The notes: generated by a model not told the origin, from the letters alone. Positions 18,688 to 30,270 are shown, counted from the stretch's first letter. The stretch is 64,000 bases of DNA from [Eubacterium] eligens ATCC 27750 (GCF_000146185.1 NC_012778.1:1371001-1435000), one strand, 5' to 3'. Numbers and translations: made by a program.

Positions 18688-19536
18688 TTGTTTATCAATT
18701 ACAACATTTCAGAGATTATCAGCCAACTTTCATCTGCCATACATTATGATGAAAGCATTGTAAAGAATCTGCCTGATGGCAAGCTCAATTGCACACATAA
18801 TGGACGTTATATTAAGTGGTTTCTAAGCGATGGGAATAATATATCTTACATACACAAGAAAGACAGACAGCTTGCTTCCACGCTTGCCTTGAAAAAATTT
18901 CTGTTATCAAGAATTGAAGATAATAAAAGGCTTCTTGCCACATACAAGCAATGTAACAGCACCGATATCCAGTCCGAATTATTATTAAAAGATAACGATT
19001 TTAGGAAACTGCTTACAGACTATCCGGAGAATTCCAAGCACATATATTGCAACAGGGATTTATTCAGGGATTTCCACAATGAGCAATTCCAGCCTGTCAT
19101 TGATTCATGGCTGTCTGAAGAATATAATCACAATGAAGCATACCCACAGGCGCTTAAGCATCCATGTCCATCTGGCAATGTCGTCAGGTCAAAGTCCGAA
19201 GCTATGATTGATTTGTTACTTAACCAGTATGGAATTCCATACAGGTATGAATGTGAACTAAAGCTTGACAACATAAGTTTCTATCCTGACTTTACACTGT
19301 TTAATCCTATATCTGGGCAACTTGTGTACTGGGAACACTTTGGTATGATGGATGACCCGCAATACTCTCTTAATGCTTCAAGAAAAATCTCCAGATACAT
19401 AGCTGGAAATATTATTCCTGGAATTAATTTAATAATGACATTTGAGACATCTCCCAATCCTCTATCAGGAGTTATTGCAGAATCAAAGATAGAGGAGTAC
19501 CTGCTGATGTGCAATAACCAGCAAGCCCCCTCTTAA
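18688..19536 (+). CDS. PD-(D/E)XK-type nuclease-like protein
   Basis: 282 residues. The start is TTG, supported by an excellent AAGGAGG 7 bases upstream; no ATG or GTG fits. Residues 165-220 carry a restriction-endonuclease-like core: SKSE (Glu171), YYPDF-like FYPDF (Asp201) and YWEHFG (Glu216-His217). The usual lysine of the E-x-K motif appears to be replaced by histidine, as in some family members joined to helicases. The N-terminal 150 residues are helical and charged, with no recognised domain. No partner helicase or methylase is nearby. It lies alone on the plus strand between repeat arrays 2 and 3. Its function and its target are unknown; defence, repair or repeat-linked roles are possible. 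Confidence 0.75.
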   Translation: MFINYNISEIISQLSSAIHYDESIVKNLPDGKLNCTHNGRYIKWFLSDGNNISYIHKKDRQLASTLALKKFLLSRIEDNKRLLATYKQCNSTDIQSELLLKDNDFRKLLTDYPENSKHIYCNRDLFRDFHNEQFQPVIDSWLSEEYNHNEAYPQALKHPCPSGNVVRSKSEAMIDLLLNQYGIPYRYECELKLDNISFYPDFTLFNPISGQLVYWEHFGMMDDPQYSLNASRKISRYIAGNIIPGINLIMTFETSPNPLSGVIAESKIEEYLLMCNNQQAPS

Positions 19537-19613
19537 CACCACGGCGATTTTATTCAATTACAACAATATTGGCAGCTAGATTTCCCATAATAGCAGTGCA
19601 ACAGAACTATGCA

Positions 19614-20216
19614 TTAATCCTCCCAAGGACGAATCCTGTAAGCAGCCCCTATCTCATCACATAGCTTCTGGCACTCTGCCTCTTCCTCATGAGATATGGT
19701 TGTGTCAACTGTTGTAAGAACAACATTAGGGATATACTTGGTACATTCCTTTGCGAAGCTTATCATCTCATCAAATGATTTCTCACCGAACTTACTTCTT
19801 ACAAGTGCATTGTATTCATCTTTGTGTGGATTGTTAAGACTGATAGATATTGTATCTATAAGCCCCTTCATCTCTGGCACAATATCCCTACCATTCACAA
19901 GATTGCCAACCCCATTGGTGTTAATTCTTGTCTTTTTGCCAAATGTTTTTTTGACATATTCAGCTACCTTGATAAGAACATCAAATCTTTCTGTTGGCTC
20001 CCCAAATCCACAGAATACAACCTCTTCATACTCATCCATATTGAACTTATCAAATTCAGCTATAACCTCATCATATAAAGGTTCTCTCTCAAGCCAGAGT
20101 CTTCCAGACTCTCCAATTCTGTCCATTGTCTGTCTTAAACAAAAAGTACATGCATATGGACATTTATTAGTTAGATTAACATATAAATTGTTATGAACTT
20201 TATATAATATTTCCAT
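19614..20216 (-). CDS. Small radical SAM protein (TatD-associated type)
   Basis: At 200 residues this is a compact radical SAM enzyme. The [4Fe-4S]-binding motif is CPYACTFC (residues 19-26), followed by the glycine-rich SAM-contacting segment CGFGEPTERFDVL (about residues 69-81) and INTNGVGNLVN. There is no extra cluster-binding domain. The length and the N-terminus (VHNNLYVNLTNKCPYACTFC) match the small family often found beside or fused to TatD nucleases. No tatD is in this window, so the assignment is by similarity only and the reaction is unknown. It has a good AAAGGAG site, and its own leader contains repeat array 3. Confidence 0.82.
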   Translation of the reverse strand: MEILYKVHNNLYVNLTNKCPYACTFCLRQTMDRIGESGRLWLEREPLYDEVIAEFDKFNMDEYEEVVFCGFGEPTERFDVLIKVAEYVKKTFGKKTRINTNGVGNLVNGRDIVPEMKGLIDTISISLNNPHKDEYNALVRSKFGEKSFDEMISFAKECTKYIPNVVLTTVDTTISHEEEAECQKLCDEIGAAYRIRPWED

Positions 20217-20257
20217 GATTTAACTCCTTTCATTTTGCCGCCTCGCTTCAACTTTTC

Positions 20258-20567
20258 TTTTGAACTTACTCGTGCCCTATCGCCGCTTCAACGTCCAATC
20301 CACCACGCTACGGCTTCCTTTTTGGACTTCCTCGTGCCTTCCCACTTCTTCAACGTCCAATCCGCCACGCTTCGACTTCCTTTTTGGACTTCCTCGTGCC
20401 TTCCCGCCGCTTCAACGTCCAATCCGCCACGCCGCCAGCACAATTTTGGACTTCCTCGTGCCTTCCCACTTCTTCAACGTCCAATCCGCCACGCTTCGAC
20501 TTCCTTTTTGGACTTTCTCGTGCCTTCCCACCGCTTCAACGTCCAATCCGCCACGCCGCCAGCACCG
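20258..20567. repeat. Tandem array 3: five 62-bp units
   Basis: Five units at exactly 62-bp spacing (TGGACTT at 20323, 20385, 20447 and 20509, with a decayed first copy reading TGAACTT at 20261). The core is TTTTGGACTTCCTCGTGCC and CTTCAACGTCCAATCCGCCACG. Two unit types alternate, ending CTTCGACTTCCT or CCGCCAGCAC. TTGGAC and GTCCAA form an inverted repeat in each intact unit. It fills most of the 411-bp gap between the radical SAM and pyridoxamine-kinase genes. One base is missing from CTCCGTG compared with array 2 and is made up elsewhere, so the 62-bp length is kept. Confidence 0.96.
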
Positions 20568-20628
20568 TAGTTTGCGAAAAGCTACGACACATCAGCTCAC
20601 ATGACACATATTCCCACACTCCAACCAC

Positions 20629-21471
20629 TTACTTCAACGTAGTCAGCAGTTCCTCAAACGGCACACCGTCTGTCAGAGGAATATCCATCTCTATAGCCTT
20701 GAGTATGCATTTTTTTATAAATGTAGATGCTTTTCTTACTGACTCATGGAAATTCACACCATTTACAGCATCTGCAGCTATTATAGATGCAAATATATCT
20801 CCTGTTCCGGAACGCTGTGTTCCAACCTTCATAGTCTTAATAAGATAGTCTTCCCTGTTCTTTTCATAACAGTAATTACCAATATAATGGCCCCGCTGGA
20901 TTCCTGTAATAACAATCTTAGATGGTCCCATTGCAACAAGCTTCATTGCAATTTTTTTAAGCTCATCATTGGAATAATCCGGTCTGTATGGCTCGTCAGT
21001 TAAAATACATGCTTCTGTGAGGTTCGGTGTAAGAATATCTGCATATTTTACAAGCTTCTTCATCTCCTGGCATGTCTCATCAGTATATGTCGGATACAGA
21101 TTTCCGTAATCCCCCATAACCGGGTCGATAACAACAATATTATCTTCCGTCTTGAAATTCTTGAAAAATTCTTCAACAATAGCAATCTGATTATGTGAAC
21201 CCAAGAATCCTGTTACAATTCCATCAAATTTAAGGTTTAACTTCTTCCACTCTGCCATATAAGGTGGCATATTCTCTGTGAAATCTTTAAAATAAAAGCT
21301 GTCAAAGCCTGTATGATTAGAAAATATCGATGTAGGCATTGGACAGCACTGAATTTTCATTGCTGATATAACAGGCAGTTCAACTGCAATAGAACATCTT
21401 CCAAAACCAGAATAATCATTAATTGCTGCTATTTTCTTCTGGTTATTATGAGACACATTATTCTCTGGCAT
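20629..21471 (-). CDS. Pyridoxamine/pyridoxal kinase-like protein
   Basis: A ribokinase-superfamily kinase of 280 residues, most like the PdxK/PdxY vitamin B6 kinases that phosphorylate pyridoxal, pyridoxamine or pyridoxine in the salvage of pyridoxal phosphate. The N-terminus has IAAINDYSGFGRCSIAVELPVISAM, typical of PdxY-type enzymes. VIDPVMGDYG and LTPNLTEACIL form the ATP/Mg region, and GTQRSGTGDIFAS holds the catalytic aspartate in GTGD. The start was set at MPENNVSHNN, with AAAGGAG about 7 bases upstream, not at the ATG ten codons earlier. Substrate preference cannot be read from sequence alone; hydroxymethylpyrimidine kinase activity is a less likely alternative. Confidence 0.88.
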   Translation of the reverse strand: MPENNVSHNNQKKIAAINDYSGFGRCSIAVELPVISAMKIQCCPMPTSIFSNHTGFDSFYFKDFTENMPPYMAEWKKLNLKFDGIVTGFLGSHNQIAIVEEFFKNFKTEDNIVVIDPVMGDYGNLYPTYTDETCQEMKKLVKYADILTPNLTEACILTDEPYRPDYSNDELKKIAMKLVAMGPSKIVITGIQRGHYIGNYCYEKNREDYLIKTMKVGTQRSGTGDIFASIIAADAVNGVNFHESVRKASTFIKKCILKAIEMDIPLTDGVPFEELLTTLK

Positions 21472-21581
21472 ATTGTCTCTCCTTTCGTCTAAATGTGGCA
21501 TAAACCTGACAGCCTGTTATATGACAATTCTGCCATAATCTGACTGCAGTCCACACATAAAATCTTTATCTTTTAATATAC

Positions 21582-21611
21582 AAAAAACTGGCATATGATA
21601 ACATAGCCAGT
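21582..21611 (-). terminator. Rho-independent terminator of recO
   Basis: ACTGGC and GCCAGT pair around a 13-base loop that can close further, followed on the minus strand by six T residues. It starts 12 bases after the recO stop codon. Confidence 0.85.
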
Positions 21612-21622
21612 TTATGTAATAT

Positions 21623-22366
21623 TTATATGGTCAGATTAAGCATTTCCTTCGACTTAAATTCTTTATCAAACACAATGCTTTCCAGCCTGTTCACCACAAG
21701 CCTTAATTCTTCCTGAACTTCCTTTGTAACTGTAAATGAATACAGCCTGTTAAGCTGTGCTGTGACAATATACTGTAGTGTATATACCGTCGAACCTGAA
21801 AGTGTAATTCCATCATATACATTTGTGGCACAATTCTTACAACATAGTCCGTTTCTTGAATACGAATATACATACAGATTATCTTCTCTGCCACACTCGT
21901 GGCATGTGAAGAAATCAGGACACTCACCATTAACCGCAACCATTCTTATCTCGTATATGAATCTTATAAGCTCATGACTGACAGCACCTCTGCCCAATGC
22001 CTTAAGAGTAATATAGAGCAGATTAATCATTTCTGATGCATCAAGATTCTCCCTGCCATAATAATCTGCAATCTCAGCAAAATAGCAGGCGTAGCACACG
22101 GCATTAAGGTCATTTACCACATTTTCAAAGTACTCCTTAGCCGATGCTTTATACATCGTATATGATTCGCGTCCACGGTACACCTCAAATGTTCCAAATA
22201 TAAAGCTTCTCGTAACACCAATCAGTGTGCTATTAGGCTTTCTCGCACCTTTCGCAAATACCGTTATCTTGCCATACTCCTTAGTCAGTATAACCAGTCT
22301 TCTGTCATATTCACCGACAGGCATGGCGGAAAGTATCATGCCTGTAACAGTAGTAACCTCCGCCAT
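21623..22366 (-). CDS. recO: DNA repair protein RecO
   Basis: RecO works with RecR (and RecF) to load RecA onto SSB-coated single-stranded DNA. The N-terminal OB fold is visible in TVTGMILSAMPVGEYDRRLVILTKEYGKITVFAKGARKP. The C-terminal part has the zinc-binding cysteines CHECG...CCKNC. The 247-residue length is normal. The start has GGAGGG four bases upstream. It follows era by only 21 bases on the minus strand; era-recO is a common Firmicute order, and a terminator ends the pair. Confidence 0.96.
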   Translation of the reverse strand: MAEVTTVTGMILSAMPVGEYDRRLVILTKEYGKITVFAKGARKPNSTLIGVTRSFIFGTFEVYRGRESYTMYKASAKEYFENVVNDLNAVCYACYFAEIADYYGRENLDASEMINLLYITLKALGRGAVSHELIRFIYEIRMVAVNGECPDFFTCHECGREDNLYVYSYSRNGLCCKNCATNVYDGITLSGSTVYTLQYIVTAQLNRLYSFTVTKEVQEELRLVVNRLESIVFDKEFKSKEMLNLTI

Positions 22367-22387
22367 CGCACCCTCCTGTCATGTATA

Positions 22388-23356
22388 TTATTTGTCCTTC
22401 TTCTTGTCATATCCGAAGTTCTTAAGAAGAATATCACTGTCGCGCCATTCCTTCTTAACTTTTACCCAGAGCTTAAGATTAACCTTCATGTCAAGCTGCT
22501 TCTCAATCTCGTATCTTGCATTAGTTCCGATTTTCTTAAGCATTTCGCCGCCCTTGCCAATAATAATTCCTTTGTGGGAATCTCTTTCGCATATGATAGT
22601 AGCGTCGATATCTGTTATAGGACCTCTTGCATTTCTTCTTTCCTTGAAGCTGTCAATAACAACCGCAATTCCGTGTGGAATCTCGTCATTTAATGCATGA
22701 AGTGCCTTCTCTCTTATAAGTTCTGCAACAATCTGCTTCATTGGCTGGTCTGTTACTGTATCTTCATCATAGTACATCGGACCATAATCAAGATGTAAGA
22801 ATATAACATCAAGCAGGTCATCAACATTATTGCCGTTTCTTGCACATACAGGAACAATATCAACAAAATCAAGTTCCTTTCTGTAGCAGTCAATAACCGG
22901 AAGAATCTCCTCTTTCTTAATTGTGTCAGTCTTATTGATCACAAGAACTATAGGAGTCTTACACTCTTTAAGCTTCTCTACGATATGCTCCTCGGCAGCT
23001 CCAAGATGTGTTGTAGGCTCAACTAGCCAGCATATAAGGTCAACCTCGCTGATTGTCTTCTCTGCCGCACCAACCATGTATTCACCAAGCTTGTTCTTAG
23101 CCTTGTGGATACCCGGAGTATCAACGAAAACAATCTGTCCACGCTCATCAGTGTATACAGTCTGTATTCTGTTTCTTGTAGTCTGAGGCTTGTTAGAAGT
23201 AATCGCAATCTTCTGTCCGATTATCTGGTTCATAAGTGTTGACTTACCAACATTAGGTCTTCCTATAAATGTTACAAAGCCTGTCTTAGTTCTTGTGTTC
23301 TCTGCCTTAGCGCCCCCGGTAATTCCGCTGGCTGCAAGCATCTCATCTAAATTCAT
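22388..23356 (-). CDS. era: GTPase Era
   Basis: A GTPase that binds the 3' end of 16S rRNA and helps mature the 30S subunit. G1 is GRPNVGKST, followed by the switch-I region SNKPQTTRNRIQ, G3 DTPG and G4 NKTD. The C-terminal KH domain has KGIIIGKGGEMLKKIG. The start was set at MNLDEMLAAS, with AAAGGAAG upstream. The frame extends 41 codons further into the protease gene on the same strand, but that stretch is out of character and has no site. The chosen start leaves 16 bases to the preceding stop codon. Confidence 0.97.
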   Translation of the reverse strand: MNLDEMLAASGITGGAKAENTRTKTGFVTFIGRPNVGKSTLMNQIIGQKIAITSNKPQTTRNRIQTVYTDERGQIVFVDTPGIHKAKNKLGEYMVGAAEKTISEVDLICWLVEPTTHLGAAEEHIVEKLKECKTPIVLVINKTDTIKKEEILPVIDCYRKELDFVDIVPVCARNGNNVDDLLDVIFLHLDYGPMYYDEDTVTDQPMKQIVAELIREKALHALNDEIPHGIAVVIDSFKERRNARGPITDIDATIICERDSHKGIIIGKGGEMLKKIGTNARYEIEKQLDMKVNLKLWVKVKKEWRDSDILLKNFGYDKKKDK

Positions 23357-23372
23357 ACATTCTTCCTTTCTA

Positions 23373-26333
23373 TTATCCCTGTACCTTGATAAGTGGCTGT
23401 ATCTTATCAAAAAGTTCACTCTCTTTATTGATTTCCTTGCTGCTTCCCACAACGCAGAAATAATTCTCGTCCATTGCACATCTTACAAGCGGTGCAAGCT
23501 CTCTTATTCTTTCTACATTACAGTCAAGAACCTGACCTCTTTCTTTCTTGAGTGATTCATAATCTGTGTTACAGATGTATGCACCAAAGGATCTTGTTCC
23601 CTTTGCTGCCGGATTCATAGGTGTATCCATATCACCTATTGTTCCGATTATGAACTTAACCATATCCCTGTCACTTACATCAAAATGCTCAAGATAGTCT
23701 GCTGCATTTTCATATATCTCGTTAGTCTTTCTTAAATTAGGGTCTCTGTAAGAAACCATATACATGTCACCGTTTCTGTAAGAACCGCTCATGCAGCCGT
23801 ATGCGCCACCTTTTACTCTAACATTAATCCAGAGATAATCGTACGAGAATATAACCTTAAGCACTCTTAATGCTCCTGTGTATTCATATCCTCCATCCCT
23901 GAAATTACCACATCTTGCAACATACTGGACCTGTGAAGCTGAAGTATATCCTGTCTTGACATTTGCAGGTGTGTACTTTCTTTCGCATGCTGGCATGTCC
24001 GATTTTTTCAATCCTTCCACATACTTTCCGAAAGCAGGTGCAAATGCATCATATCCCTTATCATCAGCAGTAAAGCTGACAATAATATTCTCTTTGTGGA
24101 ATATATAATCGACAAGTTTGCTTAACTTATCTGCGATATCTTCCTTAAGCTCATCAAACTGTGAGTCAAGCTTCTGTATAAGCTCATAGAACCCATATCC
24201 TCTCATCTCATTAGAATAATATGCATTTCTTGAAAACTGTGCCATACCTGCAAGCATTGCTGTTGAATGTCCCGCACTTGTCATTGTGCTTTCCATCCTT
24301 GACTTAAGCTTCGCAATTATCTCTTTAAGTCTCTTATAATCTGAGAACTTTGTCTTATATATAATTTCATTCATCATATCAAGCACAAACTGGATATTGT
24401 CATAGAGAACCTTACCCTTAACCTCGTACATGATAGTACATTTGTCAAAATCCTTATTATCTGTGTATATGGCAGCATCAGTTGAGATTCCACCACAGTT
24501 AATATTGATTTCATTAGTCAGCTCTGTATATGTGTACTTTTCAGTATCCATAAGTCCAAGAACCGAGCTTAAAAGTCCGATATATGGAAGCAGTTCATCA
24601 GGCACATTCTTACAGTCGTAGCACATCATTATATATGCAATTCCATTAGTGAACATATTGTGGTGGATTACATCAACACCACCAGTCTTCTTAGGGTCAA
24701 TATATAACTTGGCCGGCTCTCTTGTGATATCCTTTAACTCAAGCTGTGGAATCTTCTCAAGGTCCTTCTGGCTTGAAGGTGTATCCTGATATTCCTTTAA
24801 TGCCTTTGTCTGCTTAACAAGCTCTTCCAGCTCTTCCTTAGAAAGTGTTGCCTTATACTTTGCAAGCTGCTCTGCTTCCTTTGCTTCCTTCTTCTCTGCA
24901 AGTCCATGCTTTGGAACAAGACTTAACACTACCTCATGATTATTATTAATAATATTGTCTTCAATGAATTTCTCAAAGAAGCCGTTCTCTGAATCCTTCT
25001 TGATTATTTCAAATGTCTCACCTGCCTCAACATGAATGAATGGCTTGTTCTCATCATAAAGCCAGCTGTCCATCATTGTAAGATAATACATAAGTCCCTT
25101 CGGATATGGCCCAAAATCAGCTTCTCTGTATTTGAATTCGTAATAGTTGATTCCTGCCTTAACCATTCTCTTGCTAAGACCGTTCTTAACAATATCAGAA
25201 AGTGTGTCTTCAACAACCTTTACGAATCTGTCTCTGTCACTTTCATTCGCATTCTTGGTAATAATTGAATACACCGGCTGGTACACAGATGTCTCTAACA
25301 CACTATACACATCTGTTCCAATTCCGGCATCAATAAGTGCCTGCTTAAGCGGAGCACCCGGTGCCATGATAAGTGCATAATCAAGAATCTGTAATGCAAG
25401 GTAGCTTACAGGGTCTGTTGATGTTCCGATAACAACATTGTAAGAAAGATAAGTGTTATCCTCCTCTGGCTCATCATCAGTAATTGCATACTCTCTTGTT
25501 TCATACTTAGGTGCGTCAAATGCTTTCTGGAAAGTTACCTCGGCATCTATATTAACATCGTTCTTATCGAAAGCTGAGAGGTATTCCTTATCAAGATATT
25601 CAAGTCTCTCATCAACATCAATATCTCCGTACAGATAGATATAACTGTTCACAGGATGATAATATTCCTTGTGATACTTAATGAAATCTTCATACTTAAG
25701 CTGTGGTATAGCCTCAGGGTCACCACCTGATTCATTCTTGTATTCAGAATCAGGGAAGAGTGATACAAATGTATATCTTGAAAGTACATCATCTGCTGAA
25801 GAATACACACCCTTCATCTCATTAAATACAACTCCGTTATAAGCAAGCTCTCCATCTACATCTTCAAGTTCATAATGCCAGCCTTCCTGCTTGAATATCT
25901 CCTCATGCTCATACATTGCAGGATAGAATACCGCATCCATATAGACATCCATAATATTCTTAAAATCCGCCATATTGCAGCTTGCAACAGGATATACTGT
26001 CTTATCCGGATAAGTCATTGCATTAAGAAATGTGTTAAGAGAACCCTTGCATAGTTCTACAAATGGGTCTTTAACCGGATATTTTCTTGAGCCACACAAG
26101 GTAGAATGTTCAATTATATGCTGCATTCCTGTGTCATTATCCGGTGGTGTCTTAAAACCTATAGAAAATACCTTGTTATCATCATCATTAGAAATAATTG
26201 CAACTCTCGCACCTGATTTCTTATGCTTTAATAAAAGTCCTACAGAATTAAGGTCATTAAGCTTTTCAATATTAACAAGCTCATATGCACCGTAATCTTT
26301 ATTAAGTTTGTTATATCTTGTCTCTAAATTCAT
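23373..26333 (-). CDS. M16C-family zinc metalloprotease (presequence-protease-like)
   Basis: 986 residues, the length of the fused two-half M16C peptidases such as PreP and falcilysin. The inverted zinc motif HxxEH is present as HIIEH (about residue 66) in MQHIIEHSTLCGSRKYPVKDPF, with the downstream glutamate region in FNEMKGVYSS. The M16C-associated linker (ELVKQTKALKEYQDTPSSQKDLEKIPQL) lies near the centre, and the second, inactive half follows. There is no signal peptide, so it should act in the cytoplasm, probably degrading peptides. The start follows GGAG by 14 bases, a loose spacing. It is upstream of era and may be co-transcribed with it. Confidence 0.93.
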   Translation of the reverse strand: MNLETRYNKLNKDYGAYELVNIEKLNDLNSVGLLLKHKKSGARVAIISNDDDNKVFSIGFKTPPDNDTGMQHIIEHSTLCGSRKYPVKDPFVELCKGSLNTFLNAMTYPDKTVYPVASCNMADFKNIMDVYMDAVFYPAMYEHEEIFKQEGWHYELEDVDGELAYNGVVFNEMKGVYSSADDVLSRYTFVSLFPDSEYKNESGGDPEAIPQLKYEDFIKYHKEYYHPVNSYIYLYGDIDVDERLEYLDKEYLSAFDKNDVNIDAEVTFQKAFDAPKYETREYAITDDEPEEDNTYLSYNVVIGTSTDPVSYLALQILDYALIMAPGAPLKQALIDAGIGTDVYSVLETSVYQPVYSIITKNANESDRDRFVKVVEDTLSDIVKNGLSKRMVKAGINYYEFKYREADFGPYPKGLMYYLTMMDSWLYDENKPFIHVEAGETFEIIKKDSENGFFEKFIEDNIINNNHEVVLSLVPKHGLAEKKEAKEAEQLAKYKATLSKEELEELVKQTKALKEYQDTPSSQKDLEKIPQLELKDITREPAKLYIDPKKTGGVDVIHHNMFTNGIAYIMMCYDCKNVPDELLPYIGLLSSVLGLMDTEKYTYTELTNEININCGGISTDAAIYTDNKDFDKCTIMYEVKGKVLYDNIQFVLDMMNEIIYKTKFSDYKRLKEIIAKLKSRMESTMTSAGHSTAMLAGMAQFSRNAYYSNEMRGYGFYELIQKLDSQFDELKEDIADKLSKLVDYIFHKENIIVSFTADDKGYDAFAPAFGKYVEGLKKSDMPACERKYTPANVKTGYTSASQVQYVARCGNFRDGGYEYTGALRVLKVIFSYDYLWINVRVKGGAYGCMSGSYRNGDMYMVSYRDPNLRKTNEIYENAADYLEHFDVSDRDMVKFIIGTIGDMDTPMNPAAKGTRSFGAYICNTDYESLKKERGQVLDCNVERIRELAPLVRCAMDENYFCVVGSSKEINKESELFDKIQPLIKVQG

Positions 26334-26388
26334 ATTACTGCTTTAATCTCCAATCTTTACAATAAGGAATTATACATATAAATATAAT

Positions 26389-26423
26389 ACCCCACAATGT
26401 AGGATTTTACCACATTGTGGGGT
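26389..26423 (-). terminator. Probable terminator after dnaJ
   Basis: A perfect 12-bp stem (ACCCCACAATGT with ACATTGTGGGGT) and an 11-base loop lie 38 bases after the dnaJ stop. The minus strand continues AT-rich (TATTATATTTATAT) without an unbroken T tract. Confidence 0.65.
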
Positions 26424-26460
26424 GAGTGTAAACTTACATTACATATGTAAGCTATAGTAT

Positions 26461-27588
26461 TTATTTGCCGAAAAGACCTTTCTTCTTACCGTGTCTTTCA
26501 TTGCCTGTAAGCGCCTTTTCATATGCCATAAGTGCGTCCTTCTGCTCCTGATTAAGCTTTGTAGGAATATCAACTATTAAAGTGATATAATGATCGCCTC
26601 TCTGTGCTGCATTTCTTACACTTGGCATACCTTTGCCTTTAAGTCTTACTCTTGTACCTGATGCTGTTCCCGGCTTAACTTCGTACAATACTTCTCCATC
26701 AACAGTCTTAACCTTGATTTCACCGCCAAGTACCGCTGTTGGATAGCTTATTACAACATTAGAGAATATATTGTATCCGTCTCTTTCAAATTCTGTGCTT
26801 GCTGAGATAATAACAGCAACTAAGAGGTCACCTCTTGGTCCGCCATTAACTCCCGGCTCACCTTTGCCCTGTATACGTACGCACTGACCATTATCGATAC
26901 CTGCTGGGATATTGACTTCGATAGTCTTCTTGCTGCTTATATAGCCTGTTCCGTAACAATCCGGACACTTCTCCTTAATTATCTTACCAGTTCCATGACA
27001 GTCAGGACATGGCTGCTGGCTTCTTACCATTCCAAGGAATGACTGCTGTGTGAAAGTCACCTGTCCACGACCACCACATTTGCTACAGGTCTCTGGTGAT
27101 GTACCAGGCTTAGCTCCTGTACCGTGACAGCTTGAGCACTCATCCTTTAATGTAACATCTATCTTCTTGGTTGTTCCCCTTACTGACTCGTCAAATGTAA
27201 TTCTTACATTAACTCTTACATCAGCACCTCTTCTTGGTCCATTGCTGTTTCGTCTGCTTCCGCCGCCTCCGAACATACCGCCAAAGAGATCTCCGAAAAT
27301 ATCTCCCATGTCACCAAAATCGAAATCGAAGCCACCTGCTCCAGCTCCACCTGCTCCGCCTTCAAATGCGGCATGGCCAAACTGGTCATACTGTCTTCTC
27401 TTTTCAGCATCGCTTAACACCGCATAAGCTTCAGAAGCCTCTTTGAATTTTATTTCAGCTTCTTTATCCCCTGGATTCATATCAGGATGATATTTCTTTG
27501 CAAGTTGTCTGTATGCTTTCTTAATAGCAGCGTCATCGGCATCCTTAGGCACGCCAAGGACTTCATAATAATCTCTCTTATCTGCCAT
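26461..27588 (-). CDS. dnaJ: Chaperone protein DnaJ
   Basis: The Hsp40 co-chaperone that delivers substrates to DnaK and stimulates its ATPase. A full type I protein: J domain with HPD (residues 1-70, YHPDMNPGD), Gly/Phe-rich linker ([17 protein letters not shown]), four CxxCxGxG zinc repeats in the middle ([32 protein letters not shown]), and C-terminal substrate-binding domains. The 375-residue length is normal. The ATG has GAGGA upstream. A weak hairpin between dnaK and dnaJ (about 27614-27640) could reduce read-through. It is the last gene of the HrcA-controlled operon. Confidence 0.98.
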   Translation of the reverse strand: MADKRDYYEVLGVPKDADDAAIKKAYRQLAKKYHPDMNPGDKEAEIKFKEASEAYAVLSDAEKRRQYDQFGHAAFEGGAGGAGAGGFDFDFGDMGDIFGDLFGGMFGGGGSRRNSNGPRRGADVRVNVRITFDESVRGTTKKIDVTLKDECSSCHGTGAKPGTSPETCSKCGGRGQVTFTQQSFLGMVRSQQPCPDCHGTGKIIKEKCPDCYGTGYISSKKTIEVNIPAGIDNGQCVRIQGKGEPGVNGGPRGDLLVAVIISASTEFERDGYNIFSNVVISYPTAVLGGEIKVKTVDGEVLYEVKPGTASGTRVRLKGKGMPSVRNAAQRGDHYITLIVDIPTKLNQEQKDALMAYEKALTGNERHGKKKGLFGK

Positions 27589-27677
27589 GATTGCTTCCTC
27601 TTTCTTATTTAATCAACAGAAACTGCACGGAGTTTACACCCCATGCAGTCCTTATTCCAGTCAGTTATTGCTGACAA

Positions 27678-29579
<1,902 letters not shown>

Positions 29580-29631
29580 CTATAATTAAATTGATTAATA
29601 CCTTGTGTTACATATGCTTTCTGGCTTATCG

Positions 29632-30270
29632 CTAGTTAGCAACCTTGACCATGCTGTGTCTTATAACCTGGTCTCTGTATGTGTAGCCCTTCTCAAACTC
29701 TTCAACTACGATGTTCTCTCCAACTGAATCATCCTCGACATGCATTACTGCATTGTGGAAATCTGGATTGAACTCACCGCCTAAAGCTTCAATAGGCTTA
29801 ACATCTGCATCCTCAAGCATCTTTAAAAGCTGCTTGTGAACCATATCCATTCCCTTAGCGAATGGAGTTTCAAGTTCCTCATCTGTCACACTCTTAAATC
29901 CTCTGTCGAAATTATCAACAATAGGTAAAAGCTTCTTAATGATATCTGAGGCTCCCATCTCGAACATAGTAGATTTCTCTTTCTCTGTTCTCTTTCTGAA
30001 ATTATCAAACTCAGCCATCTGCCTCTTTACTCTGTCCTGAAGTTCTTCTATAACTGCATCCTTAGGATCTTTCTTCTTAGAGCTCTCAGTGCTCTCATCC
30101 TGTGCCTCGGCCTTGTCTGATTCATCAGCTTCACATGTATTCTGACTTTCATCAGCCTTACATTCTGATTCGCAGTTGCAGGCTTCTTCTTTCTTAGCAT
30201 CAGTCTCCTGATTCTTTACTTCATCCTGAACTGTCTCTTCTGATTTCTTTTTCTTTACATCCTTTGACAC
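29632..30270 (-). CDS. grpE: Nucleotide exchange factor GrpE
   Basis: GrpE releases ADP from DnaK. The first 75 residues are highly charged and low-complexity (Glu-, Lys- and Cys-rich, with DAKKEEACNCESECKADES). Then come the long coiled coil (VIEELQDRVKRQMAEFDNFRKRTEKEK) and the C-terminal beta domain ending in YRDQVIRHSMVKVAN. The 212-residue length is normal. The start codon is GTG, with AGGAAAGG about 11 bases upstream. Five cysteines near the N-terminus (two in CNCESEC) are unusual for this disordered region. It follows hrcA by 17 bases. Confidence 0.97.
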   Translation of the reverse strand: MSKDVKKKKSEETVQDEVKNQETDAKKEEACNCESECKADESQNTCEADESDKAEAQDESTESSKKKDPKDAVIEELQDRVKRQMAEFDNFRKRTEKEKSTMFEMGASDIIKKLLPIVDNFDRGFKSVTDEELETPFAKGMDMVHKQLLKMLEDADVKPIEALGGEFNPDFHNAVMHVEDDSVGENIVVEEFEKGYTYRDQVIRHSMVKVAN

